Below are positions 58,473 through 64,000 of a DNA stretch of 64,000 nt, piece by piece (the stretch's first letter is position 1; each line of letters begins with the position of its first letter). Under the pieces are notes generated by a model. That model did no database searches and was not told where the DNA came from. It saw only the letters and a list, made by a program, of their open reading frames with translations. The DNA is from Gordius sp. MW1. Its lineage: Eukaryota; Nematomorpha; Gordioida; Gordea; Gordiidae. The stretch is taken from NCBI GenBank assembly GCA_964036665.1, contig OZ038526.1:23374001-23438000 (forward strand), given 5' to 3'. Position numbers and translations under genes: made by a program.

Positions 58473-59062
58473 CAAAATTATTATTGGAAATTTGGAATTT
58501 ATACTTAAACTATCTGTTATAAAGTTATTATGGAATTTAGAATAATTAAACATACAACAGAAGCATAAGCTGTTTTTTTATATATAGTTGTGTGTAAACA
58601 AATAATTTGTTATATTAAAGATTGCATAACTACGCATCTAAAAGGATACATTCATATATTCAAAACCATGATTATCATTGTTTGAGCTTAATGGTCCATA
58701 CTATTTGACTATCTAACTACTGTTGTGAATTTTATATGATTGTATTCTAAAAGATAAGAGCAATTTATTACAGCAAAATATTGGTTACTATCACAATTAC
58801 ATTTATATGATTAATTTATGTTTCAATTTGTTGTACATCCTCTAATGATTATGGAAGGATTATCTTTAAAAGTTGATTACTCCACTTATTAATACATAAG
58901 CTTTTGTATCAGATATTAGAAATAAACTTGCTCCTGTTTATATTTACACCATTACATTAAAATGCAGGAGTGCGGATTTATTAATTTTGATGTAATTTAA
59001 TGCTGATCAAATTAAATATAGCACTCAAGCTAAAATAGATTTAGCTAAGCATACATGTATGA

Positions 59063-59360
59063 GGCCAATGTTACACGATCCAAATTCTTGTACTGTATAA
59101 GCAATCTGACATTCCATTTTTTTATTCGATCCAAAGAAAGTAATTATGTATCTTGAACCTAAAATGACTACCCTAACCCTAACCTGCCCTTGCGAGACCG
59201 AAATCACAATATGAAAACGTGAGTAAGAAATTTTGTTGATTTGTGTTTTTCCCAATGCGAAAAACACAAATCGGCGCTTCGTTATTTTTTGGATCGAATA
59301 AGAAAATGGAATGTCAGATCGCTTATACAGTACAAGAATTTGGATCGTGTAACATTGGTC
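59063..59360. mobile_element. MITE with 9-bp target duplication and CCCTAA core
   Basis: Ends GGCCAATGTTACACGATCC and, inverted, GACCAATGTTACACGATCC. Flanked by CATGTATGA at 59054-59062 and 59361-59369. Long inverted subterminal parts surround a CCCTAACCCTAACC run (59171-59185). Confidence 0.88.
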
Positions 59361-59949
59361 CATGTATGAGGGTATTACTACAATAATCACTTTTCTTTCA
59401 AATATTTGTTTTTTTTGGATTTTGACAAGCTTAATCTGCATTTTTTTACATTTAAGTGTATTAATCTTCTATCACTTAAAACAAAATTTAATTGGAATGT
59501 AGTCAAAATCTGGCAAATTGATTTAACATCACTCACTTAAAGGCATGATGGAAGTGATTGTTGAATTTACAATTATTCTTATATAAAAAAGTAGTTTGAT
59601 TTTTATAATAAGATTGCCTTGTGATCATTGTTTAAATTTAGAACATAATTATTATGTAAAATCAAAGTGTTGATTTTTTTCTCATAGTTAATTCAATGTA
59701 TATCTTTATTAGTGATTTGCTGTTTATATTTTTTAATGCATCTGTAACAGGATAATTGTACAAATACATGTAGAGTTATAAGGCATATGTCATTTAATAC
59801 CAATGCATTTTTAAATATTAGTATAAGGAAAACAACAACTTATATGTTTTGTTATATTGTATTTATTTTATAGATAACAATTTGACATATATGATTATTG
59901 AAAATCTAATTTACAATTTCTTTAAACTTTATTAAAGTGTATGTTATTT

Positions 59950-60720
59950 AAGTATTATCCTCAGAGATTTAGAGTCTAACAATAAATTTAATACTAATTT
60001 TCTTGTCAACATCAAACAATAAATAAATACAATTTTAGGAAAGTTCATCATATTTAAAATCCATATCTTTAATATAATTAATTTTCATAGCAATGCAATT
60101 CTATCTTAAATTCTAATTTTATGTTTATATCTTTTAAATTGTAAGGCTACCAATTCATTTATCAATATTGCACAATAAGGAAAACCCAACTTATATGTTT
60201 TTTTATTATATTTATTTTATTGTTAGCAATTTTATTCAAAATCTAATTTAAAATATCATTATTAAAGTCTATGTTGTTTAAATGTTGTTTAAATATTATC
60301 CTCAAAGATTTAAAGTTATATAAATTAGTAAATTTAATACTAATTTACCTGTCAACATCAAACAATAAATAATTATAATTTTAGGAAAGTTTAACATATT
60401 TTAAATTCCATATATTCAATATATAAATTTTCATAGCAATGCAATGTATATCCCAATTTTTCATTTCATGTTCATATATTTTAAATGTCAATTTAATACC
60501 AATTTATTTATCAATATTAGATACTTATATGTTTTGTTTATGCTTATTATGTGTTTAGTTAATAGCATTATGCAAATGATTATGTATTCACTAATTTAAA
60601 ATATCTTTCATAAAAGTCTATGTCCTATTAATATTATCCTCAGATATTGAGTTCTGTAACTCAAGAAAATTTAATATTAAATCATTTGTCACCAAAAAAT
60701 ATATAATTAATAATCATAAG
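59950..60720 (+). repeat. About 340-bp tandem repeats in the right arm
   Basis: ATTATCCTCAGAGATTTAGAG-type starts recur near 59951, 60296 and 60631, each followed by a CAACATCAAACAATAAAT-like stretch. Confidence 0.65.
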
Positions 60721-61249
60721 AAAGTTTACCATATTTTATATATGTCATCCATATTTTAGTTAATATCAAGAAATTCAAGAATGTGCACTAATCAGATGGC
60801 AAACTTTCAAATCATACTTAATTTGCTAATATCCAACTATATATAAGTATCATTAACTTATGCATTTTGTCATGTGAATATATTTTAGTCTATAACAAGC
60901 CATAATCGTAATGCAAATGTATTTATATACAAAATGCAAAATTAATTTAAAACATAGTCCTTATTCTACTGTTATTAAATATTATTATAAGTACACATAG
61001 ATATATGATAATCATTATAATAAAATTAACTGTATAATGAGCTATTACTTAAAAATAATAGCATATGGCTTATCATTTAAAATACGTACCCTACTCTATA
61101 TTATTCATTAGTTTATGTGCAAGTGAATATAAATTAAAAGCCTATGCATATGTTATTTATTTTTTTATTAATAGCTTTATATTTAGTAATTTTTTAATAT
61201 ATTACAATTTTGCCATTTAAATTATAGTTTTTAGTTTTTGTGTCTAGTT

Positions 61250-61443
61250 TGATACAGTCATTGGCGTTGTGGATGATTGACATTATGGATGGGATTCACA
61301 GAAAACTAATCAAATATATTGGCAATTTCGCAAAAATGTGTGTCAAAAGAACTAAAACCAATATGTATGTTTTGAGCATTTTACGTGTGATCACAAATAG
61401 TGTTCATATGTATAATTATATTAAGGTATCACAACAAATTATT
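61250..61443 (+). other. Edge sequence between the inverted repeat and the satellite
   Basis: 61370-61430 recurs at about 63640-63690 (TGTGATCACAAATA-TTCATATG). No gene supported. Confidence 0.4.
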
Positions 61444-61935
61444 TGCTAAGTATTTTATTCATATTGCTAAGTATTTTTAGCGTCATTGCTAAGTATTTTA
61501 TTCATTTGCTAAGTATTTAATTTGTTTGCTAAGTATTTAAATTAATGCTAAGTATTAAATCCAAATGCTAAGTATTTTATTCATTTGCTAAGTATTTAAA
61601 TAAATTTTGCTAAGTATTTTATTGTTTTGCTAAGTATTTTATTTATTTGCTAAGTATTTTATTTATTTGCTAAATATTTTATTTGTTTGCTAAGTATTTT
61701 AATGTTTTGCTAAGTATTTAAATTATATGCTAAGTATTTAAATATATTATGCTAAGTATTTAAATTATTGCTCTAAGTATTTAAATTATTGCTAAGTATT
61801 TAAATATATTATGCTAAGTATTTAAATTATTGCTAAGTATTTAAATAAATTGTGCCAAGTATTTAAATTATTTGCTAAGTATTTAAGTAAATAATGCTAA
61901 GTATATTATCTAGGGTAAATAAATTATGCTAAGTA
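61444..61935 (+). repeat. GCTAAGTATTT satellite, forward array
   Basis: About 24 units of 18-22 bp, each TGCTAAGTATTT plus a variable AT-rich spacer. Confidence 0.95.
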
Positions 61936-62112
61936 AAGATTTTATAAATTTAAACAAATAAAGCTGTCTGTTGATTTTAAATTCATGTTTCAAATTTTGA
62001 CTAATGAGGTCATGAAAAGTAATAAAAATGCAGTTTTTGAAGTTCTTGTCATTGAGCCAGTGCAATTCATAATGCATTTAAAGCTGTTTTTGGGGATAAA
62101 ATGGTTGTGGTA

Positions 62113-62132
62113 TAGGGTTAGGGTTAGGGTTT
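62113..62132 (+). repeat. Short TTAGGG run
   Basis: TAGGGTTAGGGTTAGGGTTT: about three telomere-type units between the two mirrored arrays. Confidence 0.9.
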
Positions 62133-62419
62133 ATTGTAGTTGAATAAAATCTATATCAATTATCCTATTGGCTATTTAGATTATTTTATATATGAAGTAA
62201 TTATAGAACATGAAGGGTATTTCTTCACCTACAAATAAATAATCATAATTTTTTTATTCAAATCTAAAATAAATTATTTTTTATATTATAACCATATAAA
62301 AGTGAAATATTATATTTTTCAACTATAAATTTTGGTAATTCATTGAAATAATTCCCATTAAAACTTAACTTCAAATTTCAACACTTTTTTGTGTCATAAA
62401 TAAAACTTTGAATTAAAAA

Positions 62420-62990
62420 ACTTTAATAACTTAGCACTTCAAAATAGAAAACCTAGCATTTTTAAAAATTAAACATTTTCTTTGAAATTATTACCATTAA
62501 AACTTTGTCCTTTTTAGCTTCAAAACCTTATTATCTTATATTTTTTTAATACTCAGCATTTTGATTAAAACTCATAATTTAAATTTTTTTTAATAAAATA
62601 CTTAGCATTTTAATAAAAAAAACTTAGTATATGAAAATAAAAACTCTGCAATTTAATAATAAGAACGTAGCATTTAAAAATAGAAAACTTAGCATTTAAA
62701 AATAAAATACTTAGCATTTCCTCTAAAATACTTAGCATTTAAAATAAAATACTTAGCATTTCCTGTAAAATACTTAGCATTTTAAAATAAAATACTTAGC
62801 ATTTAGATTAAAATACTTAGCATTTAATAATAAAATACTTAGCATTTAGATTAAAATACTTAGCATTTACATTAAAATGCTTAGCATAAAATACTTAGCG
62901 TTTTTTAATAAAATACTTAGCACTTTAATTAAAATACTTAGCATAAATTACTTAGCAATTCGTAATTATTTACTTAGCAGTTAAATAACA
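62420..62990 (-). repeat. GCTAAGTATTT satellite, reverse array
   Basis: More than 20 units of AAAATACTTAGCATTT, the reverse complement of the forward array. Units in the right half are most regular. Confidence 0.95.
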
Positions 62991-62999
62991 CCCTTAAGG

Positions 63000-64000
63000 T
63001 ATTATATATATTTAAACTCATCTATATATTAATAGGTATATAAGCATTAAATATATACATTTACACTTATATAAGCACAATATATCATTATTATTATAAA
63101 TTTATCCATATACATAGCTACTTATACAGACACTATAAATAATATTTTTAGTTGATTTGTAAATACAAATAAGTTTAAAATGTGTTGCTTTATTACTTGA
63201 AAGAATCTATTTAAATCAGAATTTGTTAGCACTTCAAATGCAAAAACATAATTATGTCACGCTTATTAATTGAAGTAACTATCAAAAATAAAATGTTTAG
63301 CATTTTAAAAGCAAAAATTTAATTGTGTCAAGCAGCAATCATTTTTCACATATTTATATGTTATTTATTACCTGAGGGGATCTATCTAAATCAAAATTTG
63401 TTAGCATTTTAAAAGCAAAAACCATATGTCAAGCAACAATAATTTTTTACAAACTTTCAACCTTATGTTATATTACTTCAAGGGATCTATCTAAATCAAA
63501 ATTTGTTAGTATTTTGAAAGCAAAAACCTAATTATGTCAAGCAACAATCATTTTCACAAACTTATATGTTTTATATTACTTGAAGAAAAATATCTAAATA
63601 AAAAGACTAAAACCAATTAAATGCTTTGACCATTTATCACCTTATGTGTGATCACAAATAATATTCATATGTATAATTATATTAAGGTATTATATATATT
63701 TATACTCATGTATATATTCTTAGGTTTATAAGCATTAAATGTATACATTTACACTTATATAAGCAATATATATGATTATTAATATAGATTTATATATTTA
63801 CACCTATATATAGCTACTTAAAGACACTTTAATAAATAAATTGTAATACATGTAATATGTACGTATTATATAAGATTTTTAATTGAAATGCACAAATAAG
63901 TTTGAAATATGTTGCTTTATTACTTGAAGAAATCTATCTAAATCAAAATTTGTTAGCATTTTAAAAACAAAACCTTAATTATGTCAAACTTATTAATTGA
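63000..64000 (+). repeat. AT-rich tandem repeats around ATCAAAATTTGTTAGCATTT
   Basis: At least four units of about 110-120 bp (from about 63205, 63380, 63485 and 63930), each with GAA-ATCTATCTAAATC, GTTAGCATTTT and ATGTCAAGC. The block at 63000-63180 recurs at 63690-63900, so there is a larger period as well. Confidence 0.75.

Larger units (their letters stand above)
41838..61249. repeat. Large inverted repeat bounding 19.4 kb, probably a MULE-type element
   Basis: Outer ends begin AACTAGACACAAAAACTAAA on both sides. The left arm is 41838-53804, with insertions at about 42818-48005 and 48741-53345. The right arm is 58183-61249. Arm homology can be followed block by block, for example 48610-48740 against 58886-59030 and 53345-53804 against 58183-58880. 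SWIM-type MULE coding remnants lie between the arms. Target duplication is unclear (TGATA shared only). Confidence 0.75.

Noticed and set aside
59025..59441. A 138-codon minus-strand ORF
   Set aside because: It runs through a MITE with inverted arms and a CCCTAA core; no protein family signal.
41838..61249. A Maverick/Polinton, because of size and long inverted repeats
   Set aside because: No polymerase B, integrase, ATPase or capsid genes are visible, and ends are not AG...TC.
1..64000. CRISPR arrays, operons, ribosome binding sites
   Set aside because: The window is eukaryotic; no regular spacer array or bacterial gene organisation is present.

Overview
The window is animal nuclear DNA: very AT-rich, dominated by eukaryotic transposable elements, with host genes split into short spliceosomal exons. 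Short TTAGGG-type runs recur and argue against most insects (TTAGG) and nematodes (TTAGGC). Two micro-exon genes with a signal peptide in one of them, a 33-nt intron in an ISCA2 orthologue, and Penelope-like elements with hammerhead-like motifs fit an AT-rich invertebrate. A flatworm is my favoured guess, because micro-exon genes and very short introns are well known there, but the phylum is inference.

Layout. 1-5240 (minus): a reconstructed gene of at least 21 exons. It has a signal peptide, then tiny phase-1 exons whose lengths are multiples of 3, and a duplicated Pro/Arg-rich module that runs off the left edge. 5.3-12.8 kb: AT-rich spacer, then an RLE-type (R2-like) LINE split by a hAT element and a foldback MITE. 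12.8-14.1 kb: an inverted Penelope-like element. 14.6-19.1 kb: a decayed RTE-type LINE split by a miniature LTR element, with a piggyBac-like MITE at its 5' side. 20.4-20.96 kb: a Penelope GIY-YIG fragment. 23.35-24.14 kb: ISCA2, the best-supported conserved gene. 24.7-26.4 kb: a decayed PIF/Harbinger element. 28.6-37.1 kb: MULE-like, LINE and P-element-like remnants around a second micro-exon gene (31.8-32.7 kb). 37.5-39.5 kb: nested hAT elements. 39.9-41.8 kb: another LINE.

41.8-61.2 kb is bounded by a long inverted repeat with arms of about 3 kb once insertions are removed. Inside are MULE-like coding remnants, a mosaic of palindromic CCAATGG repeats with a Kelch-like terminal exon, a Gypsy LTR retrotransposon, a LINE and candidate host exons. 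Because the two arms are paralogous, one arm shows the empty site for insertions in the other. 61.4-63.0 kb holds two mirrored satellite arrays around a TTAGGG run.

The host genes are small and embedded in repeats. The main biological finding is the pair of micro-exon genes. They were invisible to simple ORF calling because almost every exon is 21-45 nt. Exon models come from splice-site and frame reasoning by eye; no transcript evidence or database search was available.
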